64,000 bases of DNA from CAVRUD01 sp963849635 (GTDB lineage Bacteria > Chloroflexota > Chloroflexia > Thermomicrobiales > UBA6265). The stretch spans positions 1-64,000 of the forward strand of contig CAWKIA010000040.1 of NCBI GenBank assembly GCA_963849635.1. The letters are read 5' to 3'. The notes beneath the pieces were generated by a model. The model searched no databases. It was given only the letters and a program-made list of their open reading frames with translations, and was not told the origin of the DNA. Position numbers and translations under genes: made by a program. Shown in pieces: positions 35,515 through 46,640 of the stretch (positions within the stretch are counted from its first letter, which is position 1; every line of letters begins with the position of its first letter).

Positions 35515-36517
35515 GCGCCCAGGCAACGAACGGCGGCATCGCCATCGCGCTCGACATCGGCGGAACCGCGATCAAGGCGATCGCGATCGGTCGCGACGGC
35601 GAGCTGCTCGCGCTGGAGCGCCAGCCGACGCCCAGCGGGCGCCCGCCCGACGAGGTTGCCGACCTCATCGTCGAGACCATTCGCCGGCTGCTGGCGCGGT
35701 CAGCTGTCGGTCGATGGAGTCGGTCGCGGGTATCGGCGTGTCAATGGCGGCATTCGTCACCTCGGCCGGGGTCATCACGGCGACGGCCCACCTCGCGCCG
35801 GCGTGGGTCGGGTATGACCTGCGGCAGCGGCTCGATGGCGTCGCTGCCCAGCGCCTACTTCTTCGCGCTCGACACCTTCGCGGCGACGATCGGCGAAGCA
35901 CATTACGGCGCAGGGCGCGGGGTCGACGACTTTGCCTACGTCACGGTCTCGACCGGGATCGGCGCCGGCCTGTTCTCCGGAGGTCGCCTGAACACCGGCG
36001 GGCTCGGTTGGGCCGGCGGGGTGGGCCACATCATCGTCGACCCCAACGGCCCGCGCGCGTGCGATCGCCTGCGGCAATTACGGCTGCCTCGAAACGTACG
36101 CCGCGAAGCAGGGGGTGCTCGCGCTCGCTGGAGAGGCGATCAGCCGTCATCCCGACAGCCTGCTCGCCCGCAGCGCGAAAACGTCACTGACCCCGGAGCT
36201 CGTCTGCGAGGCCGCCCGCGAAGGCGACGAGGCGGCGATCTGCGTGTTCTGAGCAGGCCGGCCACTACCTCGGCCTGGGACTGACAAGTCTGATCAACCT
36301 CGTCTCGCCGCGCCGTGTCGTCATCGGCGGCGGGATCGCGCTCGCCGGCGAGTTGTTGCTCGAACCCGCGCGCCGGGTCGTGCGGCAGTCCGCGTATCCG
36401 CCGGTCCACCGGTCGGCCGAGATCGTTCCGTCGGCGCTGGGCGATCTCTCCGGCGCCTACGGCGCCGCCGCGATGGTCTTCCATGACATCCGCATCGACC
36501 ACTCAGGGGGAGGGTGA
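35511..36517 (+). CDS. ROK-family sugar kinase (glucokinase-like), frameshifted
   Basis: GIAIALDIGGTAIKAIAIGR is the ATP-binding DxGGT motif. ITATAHLAPAWVGYDL and LDTFAATIGEAHYGAGRG lead to VTVSTGIGAGLFSGGRLNTG and the ROK zinc motif CGNYGCLETYAAKQG. The C-terminus is LISPRR-like (LINLVSPRRVVIGGGIALAG). About four frame breaks (35700, 35835, 36065, 36255). ROK kinases phosphorylate glucose, fructose or N-acetyl sugars, or act as repressors; there is no HTH here, so this is a kinase. Confidence 0.8.
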
Positions 36518-36524
36518 CGCGGCG

Positions 36525-37341
36525 ATGATCGTTGACTGCTCCAGTGCGGCGGGGTTCCCGCTGGCGCTCGACATCCGCACCCTGGAGGTGATCGCGGACG
36601 GAGCAGCTGCGGTTCGACCGGGTTGCGCGGCGTCAGTCGGATCTGGCGGCGGTGTTGCTCGAGTCCGACGGACTTGCCCCCGACGACCGAGCTCTATTGG
36701 AACCTCCCGCTGCGTCGACGCCGGGCCGGCGACCGAGGTGCTGCGAGCGGACCGGCCTGACCTACTCCTGCGTGCTGCTGCCGCCACTCAAGATCGGCCG
36801 CGAGTTCGTCAAAACCCAGGGGCACTATCACCCGCCGATGCCGGGCAGCGAGATCCCCTACCCCGAGGTCTACGCCCATCTCTGGGGCGAGCCATACCTG
36901 CTCCTGCAGCGCCGGCGCGGACGACCGGGCGGACCAGGTCGACGACTGCGTTCTGATCGAGCTGCGCGACGGTGCGGCGGTGACGATTCCGCCGGGATAC
37001 GCCCACATTCTGATCAACCCGTCCCGGCAACCTGCCGTCGATCGCGGGGTTGTACAGCCAGGCATTTGCGCCGGTGTATGAGCCGATCGTGCAGATGGCG
37101 AGGTGCCGCCTACTTCCTGATCGACGATGCGGGGCGAGCGGTCGATCGCCAATCGACGGTACACGGACGTCGCCACCGCTGCTGCGGATGACCGACACCG
37201 CGGGCACACCGTTCGCACCCGCCGGACGGCGACCCGGCCGCTCTGGACGTCGTTTCTTGCCGACCCTGAGCGCTATGCCTTCCTTGCCGAACCGGAGATC
37301 GCCGCGGCGCCGTGTTCTCCGATCGGAGACCGCACGCATGA
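36525..37341 (+). CDS. Cupin-type glucose-6-phosphate isomerase-like protein, frameshifted
   Basis: Cupin phosphoglucose isomerase (PF06560 type). SCVLLPPLKIGREFVKTQGH continues YHPPM, giving the metal His pair; EVYAHLWGEPYLLLQ supplies the conserved Glu, and TIPPGYAHILINPS the third His. The family is known from archaea and some bacteria as an Fe/Zn-dependent alternative to PgiA. N- and C-terminal extensions (SFLADPERYAFLAEPEI) are unusual. About five frame breaks. Its stop overlaps the GH127 ATG at 37338. It would interconvert aldose and ketose 6-phosphates. Confidence 0.75.
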
Positions 37342-39027
37342 TGCGGCTGACGCGATCCGTCCACATTGACGCTGCGCGGCGATCTCGACGAACGGATCCG
37401 GCGGGCGTACCGGCACCTGAGCGACCTCGACACCGAGGTGATGTGGCGCGAGCTGGATGCGCCGGACGAGATCTGGCACTGGGGCGCGGACTACCCCGGC
37501 CGCTGGATCGCGCACGATGGCGTTCCTCAACCTGCTCACTCGACGAGACTACGACGTCGCCACCGCGGCGGAGCCGGTTGATCGGCTACCAGCACCCGGA
37601 CGGAAGTTTCGGCCGATACGCTCACCCACCGATTACAAGGAATGGTTCGGGATGGGCCGCGGGCTCGTCGGTCTGCTCGAATACTCACGTCGCGACGGGC
37701 GATCCCGCGGCGCTCGATTCCGCGCCGCCGGCTTGGCGACTACTACGTCGACCAACTACCCGGCCTACGAGCCCTACATGTACGAGTGCTACTCCAATGC
37801 GCTCGAAGGGCTGGTGTTGCTGGCGCGTCTGACCGGCGACTCGCGTTACCGCCAGACTGCGCGCCAGATGGCCGAGACCTCGATGGTGTTCGGCGGCGTC
37901 TGGCAATCGACGACGCTCGGTCCGAACGGGCGGCGCTCGCCCTGCGGCGGTCAGGTTCACTGCCAGTTGACGACCGCGCGCGGTCTCCTCGACCTCCACG
38001 AGTTGACGGCGAGCCAGGTTACCTCTCTCCCGTCCTCGGGCTCCACGACTACATCTGCCGCAACACGCTCTCGATCGCCGGCGGCGTCGGGTTCTACTTC
38101 AACCGCCCCGAGGAGAACGAAGCCTGCGCCGACGCCGACTGGCTGCGTCTCAACCTCCAGCTCTGGCGGCTGACCGGCGAGATCGCGATACCTCGAACTG
38201 GCCGAGCGCACGCTCGTCAACCAGATCCCGTTCGCCCAGGCCGCCAACGGCGCGTTTTGCTACCTGCGCGGTCTCCAGAACCGCTCCGGCGCCGCGTTCG
38301 ACGTCTGTTGTTCCCACCACGCGCCGCGCGCGCTCTGGGAAGCGATGCGCTACGCCGTTCACCACCGAGCCCGGCCTGCTCTCGGTCAATCTGTTCATCG
38401 ACGCGACGGCGCCGCTCACCGTGGCGAGGTCACGAGGTCACCATCTCCAGCCAGCCCCGCGTCGAGCGGCGACACGTTCGTGCTCGATGTCGATCTCTCG
38501 ATGACCTCGCCGGCGCCTGTTCTGCGATCCGCGTCCGCGTGCCGGATTGGGCCGGCGAAGCCGAGCTCGCTCGTCAATGGGCAGCCAGCCGCGCGGCGCC
38601 GAGCGGCCGGGGTTCACCGCGTCGAACGGACCTGGCGCAGACGGCGACCGGCTTTCGGTTCGGTTCCCGCATCGGGTGCGGGTGCTGCGCGGTCACCGGC
38701 TCGGGGAGCACGTGCTTCATGCGGACGAAGCTGCGGTGCTGTTGGGCCCGCGGGTTTTTTGCCTGAGCGATCTGCACAACCCGGCCGTTCAGCAACATTT
38801 CGTGCGACTGCGGCTCGGCCCGAATGGCGACCACGGGATCGTGGTCGATCGGACCGGACCGGCTCGAAGCGACGGGTATCGCGCCAGATGGGAGGTGCAG
38901 CCGCTGACGATGACGCCGATCACCGCGACCGGCGGGAATCCGAACGGGATCGGCCGCAGCCATCCGGCGCTGGCGTCGCCGTTCCGGGTTTGGTTGCCAG
39001 TCGAGGAGTGCCGGCGATGGCGGTTGA
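37338..39027 (+). CDS. GH127 (DUF1680) beta-L-arabinofuranosidase-like glycoside hydrolase, frameshifted
   Basis: N-terminal alpha/alpha barrel: MWRELDAPDEIWHWGADYPG, RDYDVATAAEPLIGYQHPDG. YECYSNALEGLVLLARLTGD, then HCQLTTARGLLDLHELTGE. Catalytic-site Cys/His region: AFDVCCSHHAPRALWEAMRY (GH127 uses a Zn-coordinated Cys nucleophile). The C-terminal beta domain has RVRVPDWAGEAELLVNGQPA. About eight frame breaks. GH127 enzymes release beta-L-arabinofuranose from plant glycoproteins and pectin. No signal peptide, so it acts on imported oligosaccharide. It overlaps the P450 start by about 10 nt. Confidence 0.75.
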
Positions 39028-40290
39028 CGCACTCCCCGAGTCTCGACGTCCTGCTGGGGCGTCCCGAATTCTTCGCGGACCCGTATCCGGTCTATCACCG
39101 GTTGCAGGTCCGAGCAACCGGTCGTCTGGAGCGAGCGCTGGGGCAGCTGGCTGCTCACGACCTACCGCGATGTCCACACCTGCCTGCGCGCCAACGGCGC
39201 GTTCTCCAACGTGGGGAGACAGGCAGCGATGCTCCGGCGTCTTCCCGTCGAGCGGCAAGCACGGGTTGCAGGAGCTGCAGTCGCACTACACCGCCGGTGG
39301 GTTGAGCAATCAGGATCCACCCGCGCATACGCGGTTGCGCGGACTCGTCAACCGGGCGTTCACGCCCCGCGTCGTCGCCAATCTGCGAACCGCGCATCCA
39401 GCAGATCGTCGATGAGCTGCTCGACCGCATCGCGCTCGACACGCCGGTCGACCTGATTCGCGACATTCGCCTATCCGCTGCCGGCGATCGTGATCGCCGA
39501 GTTGCTCGGGTTGCCGCCGGACGACCGCGACACGTTCAAGAGTGGTCGGACGAGATCACGGCGTTTCTCGGCAGCGGGCGAGCGATGCGGACAGCGCCGC
39601 GACGCGGGCAGCAGAGCATGCTGCGCGCTGCGCGCGTATCTCGCCGGCCAGCTCGAACGGCGCCGCGACCGAGCCGACGGGACGATCTCTTGAGCGGCTT
39701 CCTGGCTGCCGAAGAGCGGGGTGACGTGCTCAGCGAGCACGAGATCCTCGGTTCTTGCGTGACGATGTTGCTCGGCGGCCACGAAACGACGACGAACCTG
39801 ATCGGCAACGGTCTGCTCGCGCTTCTGCGCAACCCCGATCAACTGGCGCGCCTGCGCCGCGACCCGGCCTGATGCCGACGGCTGTCGAGGAGTTCCTGCG
39901 GTTCGACTCGCCGGTCCAGCGTATCTGGCGCTTGCTCGCCGCCGACGTCGCGATCGGCGGCCAGCGACTGGCGAAGGGTGACTCGGTCTACCTGATGATC
40001 GGCGCGGCCAACCGCGACCCGGCGCAGTTCCCCGATCCGGACGTCCTCGACGTCGGCCGGCGGCCGAACCGCCACCTGGCCTTTGGGCACGGCATCCACT
40101 TCTGCCTCGGCGCGCCGCTGGCGCGGCTCGAGGCGTCGCATCGCGTTCTACCTCCCTGCTGCGCCGGTTTCCAGCGGATCGAGCTGGCGACCGAACGTCG
40201 TCGACTATCCACCCAAACATCGCGTTTCGGGGATTGACGTCGTTGCCGGTGGTGCTGTCGAGCGCCGGGAGAGGAGGAACGCCTATTTGA
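39017..40290 (+). CDS. Cytochrome P450, frameshifted
   Basis: Bacterial class I P450, about 420 residues. Start FFADPYPVYHRLQ; then LSNQDPPAHTRLRGLVNRAF (helix C region with HTRLR), I-helix VTMLLGGHETTTNLIGN, K-helix EEFLR (ExxR), PxxF region VYLMIGAANRDPAQFPDPDV and the haem loop HLAFGHGIHFCLGAPLARLE with the Cys ligand. The C-terminus PNIAFRGLTSLPVVL is typical. Breaks lie near 39100, 39240, 39400, 39545, 39660, 39870, 40150 and 40205. No redox partner is encoded next to it. A P450 inside a sugar operon is unexpected. Confidence 0.85.
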
Positions 40291-40422
40291 ATCGACGGTG
40301 TCCGGATCATGTCGTCGCGTGTCACGTCATGCATCGACCCGGCTGCCATGGCTGCCGGACAGCAGGTTCGGACGAGAGGCGAAGCAGCCGAGTCAGGGTT
40401 CGCTATAGAAAGGAAGAGGTCA
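40291..40422. other. Short intergenic region inside the operon
   Basis: No gene. It ends with AAAGGAAGAGG, the ribosome-binding site for the solute-binding protein. Confidence 0.4.
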
Positions 40423-41720
40423 ATGCGGACACGGAACTGCTCGCGGATTCTCACCGTCCATGATTGAACCGGCGCGATGCGCTCAAGGCCTTCGGCGGCG
40501 GGCGCGGCGGCGCTGGGCGGCGCCCATCGGCTGCTGCGAGTCGGCCGCGCTCAGGACGCCGAGGTCACACTCCGCTACCAGAACCACTGGACGAAGGAGA
40601 CCGATGCCCACTACGAGGGCATGAACTGGCTCTACGAGGCGTTCGACGCGGCGCACCCGAACATCACGATCGAGAACATCCTGAATCCGGACAGCGAGGA
40701 GTCCGACAAGAAGATCATGGCGGACTGCGCCGCCGGCGATTGTCCGGACATCATCCACGACGCGAACGCGACCAAATGGGCCGCGGGCTACCTGCTCGAT
40801 CTGACGCCGTATCTCGATGCCGACCCGGAGTGGAAGGCGCGTGCTCGATCCCGACGTCCTGGGAACGACGACCACCGGACGGCAAGATCTGGGCGCTCTC
40901 CGGCGAGGTCTCGCCGCTGCCGACGATCTGGAACACCCGCATCCTCGAAGAGGCCGGCGTCGCCGCCGTGCCGGCGACCTGGGACGAGCTGCTGGCGGCC
41001 TGCGAAGCGCTCAAGGCGCACGGGCTACACCCCGACGTCCTGGGAGGTCGGCGGCCACCACCAGTGGCACAACATCGCTCGCCAGCCAGACGGGCGGTCT
41101 GGACGCGGTCGCGGCAGGGGAGTTCGACTCGCCGCAGCACCTCGAGGCGTTCAACCGCTGAAGCTCTTCGTCGACAACGGCTGGGTGCCCGACAACGAGA
41201 TCGAGCTGACCTGGCAGCAGTCGGTTGGCGCTCTTCGTCGCCGAGCAGACGGCGTTCTATCTCAACGGCGCCTGGACGATCGGCAACGAGATCACGGGCG
41301 AGGGCGCGGCGCCGGATCTGAAGGATCACGTCGTGTTCGCCCCGTACCCGGCGTCGGCGAGAACGGCACGACCGTCGAGATCAAGCAGACGACCGGCATC
41401 GGCCTCTCGGCCGCGCTGGCCGAGGATGAAGCGAAGCTCGATGCCGCGATCACGTTCTTGAAGTTCTGGTTCAGCGAAGAGGGCGCGAAGCAGTGGATCC
41501 TGCTGACCCGCTCTCCGATGGGCATCAACGTCGACCTATCACGCTCGAAGGGGTCGATCCACTGCTGCTCGGATTCCTCGGCGCCAAGGACAGCGCGACC
41601 ACGCCCTACTCCCTGCCGGGTACCCAGGCGATGCAGGAGCGCGGCTGGGACGACTGCGCGACCGGGCTCGACACGCTGCTGTCCGGCGGCACCGCCGAAG
41701 AGGCGGTCGAGGCCTACTGA
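40423..41720 (+). CDS. ABC sugar transporter solute-binding protein, frameshifted
   Basis: Extracellular family 1 binding protein. The N-terminal Tat-type signal NRRDALKAFGGGAAALGGAH follows ATG 40423 (good RBS) after a one-base break; a TTG at 40464 is the alternative. Mature: VTLRYQNHWTKETDAHYEGM, ENILNPDSEESDKKIMADCA, CPDIIHDANATKWAAGYLLD, TIWNTRILEEAGVAAVPATW, QTAFYLNGAWTIGNEITGEG, SPMGINVDL. About six frame breaks. It binds an oligo- or monosaccharide outside the cell and delivers it to the two permeases downstream. No ATPase gene lies in the operon. Confidence 0.85.
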
Positions 41721-41934
41721 CCGGAGATGTCGAAGTACACGACGACGTAATCGCAGCTCGGTCGCTGAACGAGGCTTGAGCGACGGATCGGCTGTCCGCC
41801 GGACCGTATTGGCGACAGACCGTTCGATCGGTGTGCCGACTCACGCGTCGATGCCCGTGAGCCGGTCGCATGGCTCGTGCGATTCGAGACGCGTGCGGAC
41901 ATCCAAGAGATTCCTCGACGTCGTCAAGCGCTCG
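41721..41934. other. Intergenic between binding protein and permease
   Basis: About 214 nt without a recognised gene. The permease start is not certain, so part may be coding. Confidence 0.3.
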
Positions 41935-42876
41935 ATGGACGTCACAGGAAGGAGTCAGAGGTTCGGCAAGAGCCGCCGCCGCTCGCATTACGGCAGCGGT
42001 CTCGGGATTTTCCTGTTCCTGCTGCCGGGCGTGGGCGTCTATACCCTGCTCATGCTCTACCCGAGCCTGCTCTCGCTCTACTACAGCGTGCTCGATTGGG
42101 AGGGCGGCCCGGTCAGCAACGCCCCGTTCGTCGGGCTCGACAACTTCCGCGAGGCGTTCGACGACCCGGTCGTCGCGCGGGCACTCGGCAACAACGCGCG
42201 CGTGCTCTTTCTCAACTGGGCGTTCCAGCTTCCGCTCGCCTTGATCCTGGCCTTCACGCTCGCCCGCTTGCGGCATGGCGCCGCGCTCTACCGGTTCCTC
42301 TTCTTCATCCCGGTCATTCTGCCCGTCGCGACACTGGCGTTGCTCTGGCGGTTCGTCTTTTCCGGCAACCAGTACGGGCTGCTCAACAACAGCTTGCGCG
42401 AGCGTCGGGACTGGAGGAGTGGATTCAGCCGTGGCTCAGTGCCGACGGCGTCGTCCAGTGGACGACCAGCTTCCCCGGTCGCATGGCAGTTCATCGGCTT
42501 TTTCATGGTGATCTTCCTGGCGGCGCTCGCCGGGATCCCGGAGGAGTACTACGAGGCGGCGTCGCTGGATGGCGCGGGCGCCTGGCGCCAGATCATCGAC
42601 ATCACCCTGCCCGGCATCAAACCCGTCTATGTCTCCGCCATGATCCTGGCGCTCCAGGGCGCGCTCGGCGCCTACATCTACCCCGTGTTGATGACCGAAG
42701 GCGGGCCGCTCCACCTCAGTGAGACGATGATCTCCTACTCGCTCTATCTCCTCTGGGTCAAGCGGATCTGGGGCTACGGCAGCGCGGTCGCCGCGCTGAC
42801 CTTCCTCTTCACGATCGTCGTCTCCACCTTGATCTGGCGCATCGGCCGGCGGCAGGAACGGTTGGTGCTGCGATGA
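41935..42876 (+). CDS. ABC sugar transporter permease (MalF/UgpA type)
   Basis: Inner-membrane permease, about six membrane segments. SGLGIFLFLLPGVGVYTLLM is TM1, then LYPSLLSLYYSVLDW; further segments include FLFFIPVILPVATLALLWRF. The EAA loop that contacts the ATPase is EEYYEAASLDGAGAWRQIID. Between 42397 and 42475 the frame is shifted and restored (native LEEWIQPWLSADGVVQWTTS lies in another frame). Its TGA overlaps the next ATG. ATG 41935 was chosen; the RBS is weak. Confidence 0.85.
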   Translation: MDVTGRSQRFGKSRRRSHYGSGLGIFLFLLPGVGVYTLLMLYPSLLSLYYSVLDWEGGPVSNAPFVGLDNFREAFDDPVVARALGNNARVLFLNWAFQLPLALILAFTLARLRHGAALYRFLFFIPVILPVATLALLWRFVFSGNQYGLLNNSLRERRDWRSGFSRGSVPTASSSGRPASPVAWQFIGFFMVIFLAALAGIPEEYYEAASLDGAGAWRQIIDITLPGIKPVYVSAMILALQGALGAYIYPVLMTEGGPLHLSETMISYSLYLLWVKRIWGYGSAVAALTFLFTIVVSTLIWRIGRRQERLVLR

Positions 42877-43786
42877 GCGCCGACGAACGATCGTCGCGAT
42901 CGCCAGCACCCGCGCCCGTGTCGAACCGGCTGAACGTCCGCTCGTGCGCAAGGGGCGGAGCCGGCGCCGGTTGACGCAGATCGCGCTCCACGCCGCGCTC
43001 GCTGCTGTGGGCGTTTCACGCCGTCTATCCGCTCGTCTGGGTGTTGATCACCTCGCTCAAGTACACGCGTGAGCTCTACCGCGATCCGTTCGGGTTGCCG
43101 CAATTCTGGAAGTGGTCCAACTACGAGGAGGCCTGGGTCAACGCCAACATGGGCCGCTACTTCGTCAACAGCCTGGTCGTGACGGTCGGTTCGACGGTGC
43201 TCCTGTTGGCGCTCGCATCGACCACCGCGTTCGCGCTCGCGCGCTTCGATTTCCGCTTCAAGGGGCTGGTCTGGGCCTACATCCTGTTCGGCTTCCTCAT
43301 CCCGCACTCGGTGATCCTCATCCCGCTCGCGATCTTCACCCGGGAGATCGGGCTCTACAACAGCCTGGCCGGGCTGGCGCTCGTCTACGCGGCGGTCGGG
43401 ATCCCCTGGAACGTCTTTTTCCTCCGCGCCTTCATGGAGACGATCCCGGCCGAGCTCGAGGAAGCCGCCGTGCTCGACGGCGCCAGCATGTGGAACGTCT
43501 TCCGCGACGTGATCATCCCGCTCTCGGCGCCGGCCCTGGCGACGATGGCGACCTTCCACATCCTCTCCGCCTGGAGCGAATTCATCCTGGCGCTCGTGCT
43601 GACCGGCGAGACCGATTCGCGCACCCTGCCGGTCGGCGTCAGCCTGCTCGAAGGGCATTTCACCTCGAACGAACCGGGGGTCGCGGCGGGCATGGCGATC
43701 ACGATCGTCCCGGCCGTGCTCGCCTTCATCGTTCTTGCAACGGTTCGTGATCAGAGGGCTTGACCGCGGGCGCGCTCAAGGCGTAG
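42873..43786 (+). CDS. ABC sugar transporter permease (MalG/UgpE type), frameshifted at both ends
   Basis: Second permease of the CUT1 pair. N-terminus MSADERSSRSPAPAPVSNR, then after breaks PLVRKGRSRRRLTQIALHAA and the TM1 region. The core from 43041 is intact: YPLVWVLITSLKYTRELY, FVNSLVVTVGSTVLLLALAS, EAA loop AELEEAAVLDGASMWNVFRD, and the SVLLEG-type SLLEGHFTSNEPGVAAGMAI. The C-terminus LQRFVIRGLTAGALKA ends at 43786 after one more break. The ATPase is not nearby, so a shared MsiK-like ATPase is likely. Confidence 0.85.
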
Positions 43787-43816
43787 CCGATGGAGTTTGG
43801 GAATGGGAAGGGTTCG

Positions 43817-46640
43817 ATGACCGCGCATTCGATCGACACGCGACCGGCTGGATCTGGCGGGGACGTGGCAACTGGCGTTCGACCCGGACGGGCGAAGGCT
43901 CGCGGCAGCGGTTGGATGAACGGGCACTGGCCCGCCGGCCGCGCCGAAGCCGCTCAGGTGCCCGGACTCTGGAACCTGACGCACCCCGACTACGCGGGCG
44001 CCGGTTGGTACCGGACGATGGTCGACCTGCCGGGCGATTGGGCCGAGCCGGATGGTGCGGCTGCACGTCGGCGGCGCCAGCTACCGGACCGAGGCCTGGC
44101 TCAACGGCCACTTCCTCGGCAGCCACGAGGGCGCCTACACGGCCTTCTGGTTCGACGCGACGGCCGCGGCGCGGCTCGGCGAGCCGAACGAGCTGGTGCT
44201 CCGCGTCACCTCGCTCTCGCTCACGCGCTCGATCGACGGCATGGCGCTGCGGGAGATGCCGGTCTCCAAGCAGTGGTGGCTCTACCCCGAGGGCGGGCTT
44301 TGGGGAGACGTCTGGTTCGAATCGGTCCCGCTCCTCTCCTGCGAAGCGATTTCGATCGAGCCCGACCTGCGGCAGGAGTCGGCCCGGATCGAGGTGCGCG
44401 CCGCGAACGCCGGCGCCGACAGCCGCCACGTCGAGCTCGACCCTCACGATCACCGACCCGCGGGGCGCGACGGCCGCCGAATGGCGGGCGTCGATCGTCG
44501 CGCCGCCCGGTGACTCCAGCTATCTCGTCGACCTGCCCATCCCGCGGCCGCTCGCCTGGTCCTGCGACGAGCCGAACCTCTACCGCGCCCAGGCGCGGCT
44601 CATCGACGGGGGCGACGTCGTCGACGAGATCGCGCACCACCTTTGGCATGCGCGATTTCACCGTGCGCAACGGCGAGTTCTTCCTCAACGGCAATCCGAT
44701 CTACCTGCGCGGCGTGCTCCTGCAGCCCAATTACCCGGCCGGGCTGATCGCCCCGCACCGACCCGCGACATGTTGGAGCGGGAGATCCTCCTGATGAAGG
44801 AGGCGGGGTTCAACCTGATCCGCGTCCACATCCGCCCGGCCGTTCCCGGCTACCTCGACCTGACCGACAAGCACGGCATGCTGGTCTACGCCGAGTCGAG
44901 TCTCTGCTGGATCCGCGATACGCCGCGACTGCTCGATCACGGCCGGCGCGAAGTCACCCGGATGATCGAGCGCGACCGCAACCATCCCTCCGTGGTCTTT
45001 TGGGGCATCTTCAACGAGCATCGCTTCGTCGCCCCTCGCTACGCCGACGCCCTGATCCGCACCGCGCGCGCCCTCGACCCGACCCGGGTCGTCGTCGACG
45101 ACTCGGGCGGCACACTCGCGGCGGACCAGGATTTCGGGTGGGCGAAACGGGCCACGGTCGTGCCGAACCGCGAGACGGCGCGCGTCCCCATCCACGACGT
45201 CCACCTCTACCTCGGGGCGCCGATGACGCGCGCGGCCTGCGATTGGCTGCGCGCGGTCGGGACCCCGGCGACCAACCCCGGCGCGCGCCTCGAGGAGCTC
45301 GGGTTCGGCCTCGCTGACGATCTTCGAGGAGTGGGAGCGCGAGCTGCGCGCGGACCCGAGCCAGGTGTTCGTCTCCGAGCTGGGCTGCGCCGGGATGGCC
45401 GATCTCGAGGAGGTGGTGGACGCCTTCGGCGAGCGGCTCGACCTGCTCGACGCCCGCGAGAACGTCGCTTTCCGCGACGACCTCCGCAACAGCCTCGCCA
45501 CCCATGGGATCAACCGCTGCTTCGCCTCGGTGCGCGAACTCGCCGTGCGCGACCCAGGCGCAGGGGGCGGCCGGCAATCGCCGCCAGATCGAGGCCGTGC
45601 TGACCAACCGGCGCGCCTCGGGCTACATCCTGACCGCGCTCAACGACGGCGGTAGCGAGTTCCACGCCGGCATCCTCGATCTCTGGCGGCGGCCCAAGAC
45701 GACCTACCATGACCTCCCGCGCCTCAACCGCGACCGCGTGCTCGTGCTCTACGGCGAGCGAGCCGTCGTGACCCGCGGAGACGAGGCGGTCGTCCGGCTC
45801 ACGGTGGTCGACCATGTTTTCGCGCCGGCTGGCGGCCGGATCCTGGTGCAGGTGTGCGATCCGGATGGCCGCACGATTGCCGAGGAAGAGCGGACCATCC
45901 CCCGGGACAGGGCATCAAGGAGCTCGGCGCGATCGGCGTGCGCACCGATGGCGCGGCCGGGGAGTACCGGGTCGTGGCGCGGATCGCCGGGGACGAGGAA
46001 GGGCTGCTGACCACCACCGAAAGCATCCTCGCGCTGCCGGCCGTCGACCGGTCGGCCGCGCCATCGGGCATCGCATGGTTGGGCAATCACGAATCTCCGC
46101 TCACCGTGTCGAGCGACGTTGCGGGGTCCGTGATCGTCGCGGCGAGGCCGGGCTCGCTCTCGGCCGCCGACTGGAACGGCCTGTTCGCCGCCGTCGACGA
46201 GGGCGCGACCGCCGTGATCGGGCCGGTGCGGCCGGTCGACCAGGCGGCATTGCGGGCGCTGGCCGAGCGAGGGATCGCGCTCGAGCTGCACCTGGGTCTC
46301 GGCTGGGGATGGCTCGGGTGTTACCACTGGCAGCCCGAGTCGGAGCTCTTCGCCGGGTTGCCGGCGGGAGGACTGGGCGGCGAGGTGTATGCGGATGTCC
46401 TGCCGCGCTACGTCCTCTCCGGGCTCGGCGGCGAGGTGCTGGCCGGCTCGTTCAAAGGCACCGAGCCGACGGCTCACGATCCGCGATTCCACTGGTTCAG
46501 CGACGTCGAGGTTGTCGCGCGCGGCCGAGGGCCGTCTGATCTTTTGCCAGTACCGGATTTTCGACGAACCAGGCCGAAATCCCCTGGCCGGGCGGATGCT
46601 GGCCAACCTCCTCCAACTGGCGGCGGATCGGCCGGCATGA
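43817..46640 (+). CDS. Glycoside hydrolase family 2 protein, frameshifted
   Basis: Large exo-glycosidase (beta-mannosidase/glucuronidase-like). Sugar-binding domain: LAGTWQLAFDPDGRRLAAAG, VPGLWNLTHPDYAGAGWYRT, RTEAWLNGHFLGSHEGAYTA. Ig-like: PRGATAAEWRASIVAP. TIM barrel: VRNGEFFLNGNPIYLRGVLL, EAGFNLIRVHIRPAVPGYLD, and acid/base Glu in HPSVVFWGIFNEHRF; likely nucleophile in VFVSELGCAGMADLEE. C-terminal ThuA-like/accessory part: AGSVIVAARPGSLSAADW. About seven frame breaks. ATG 43817 has AAGGG upstream. Its TGA overlaps the FAD-oxidase ATG. Cytoplasmic. Confidence 0.8.
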
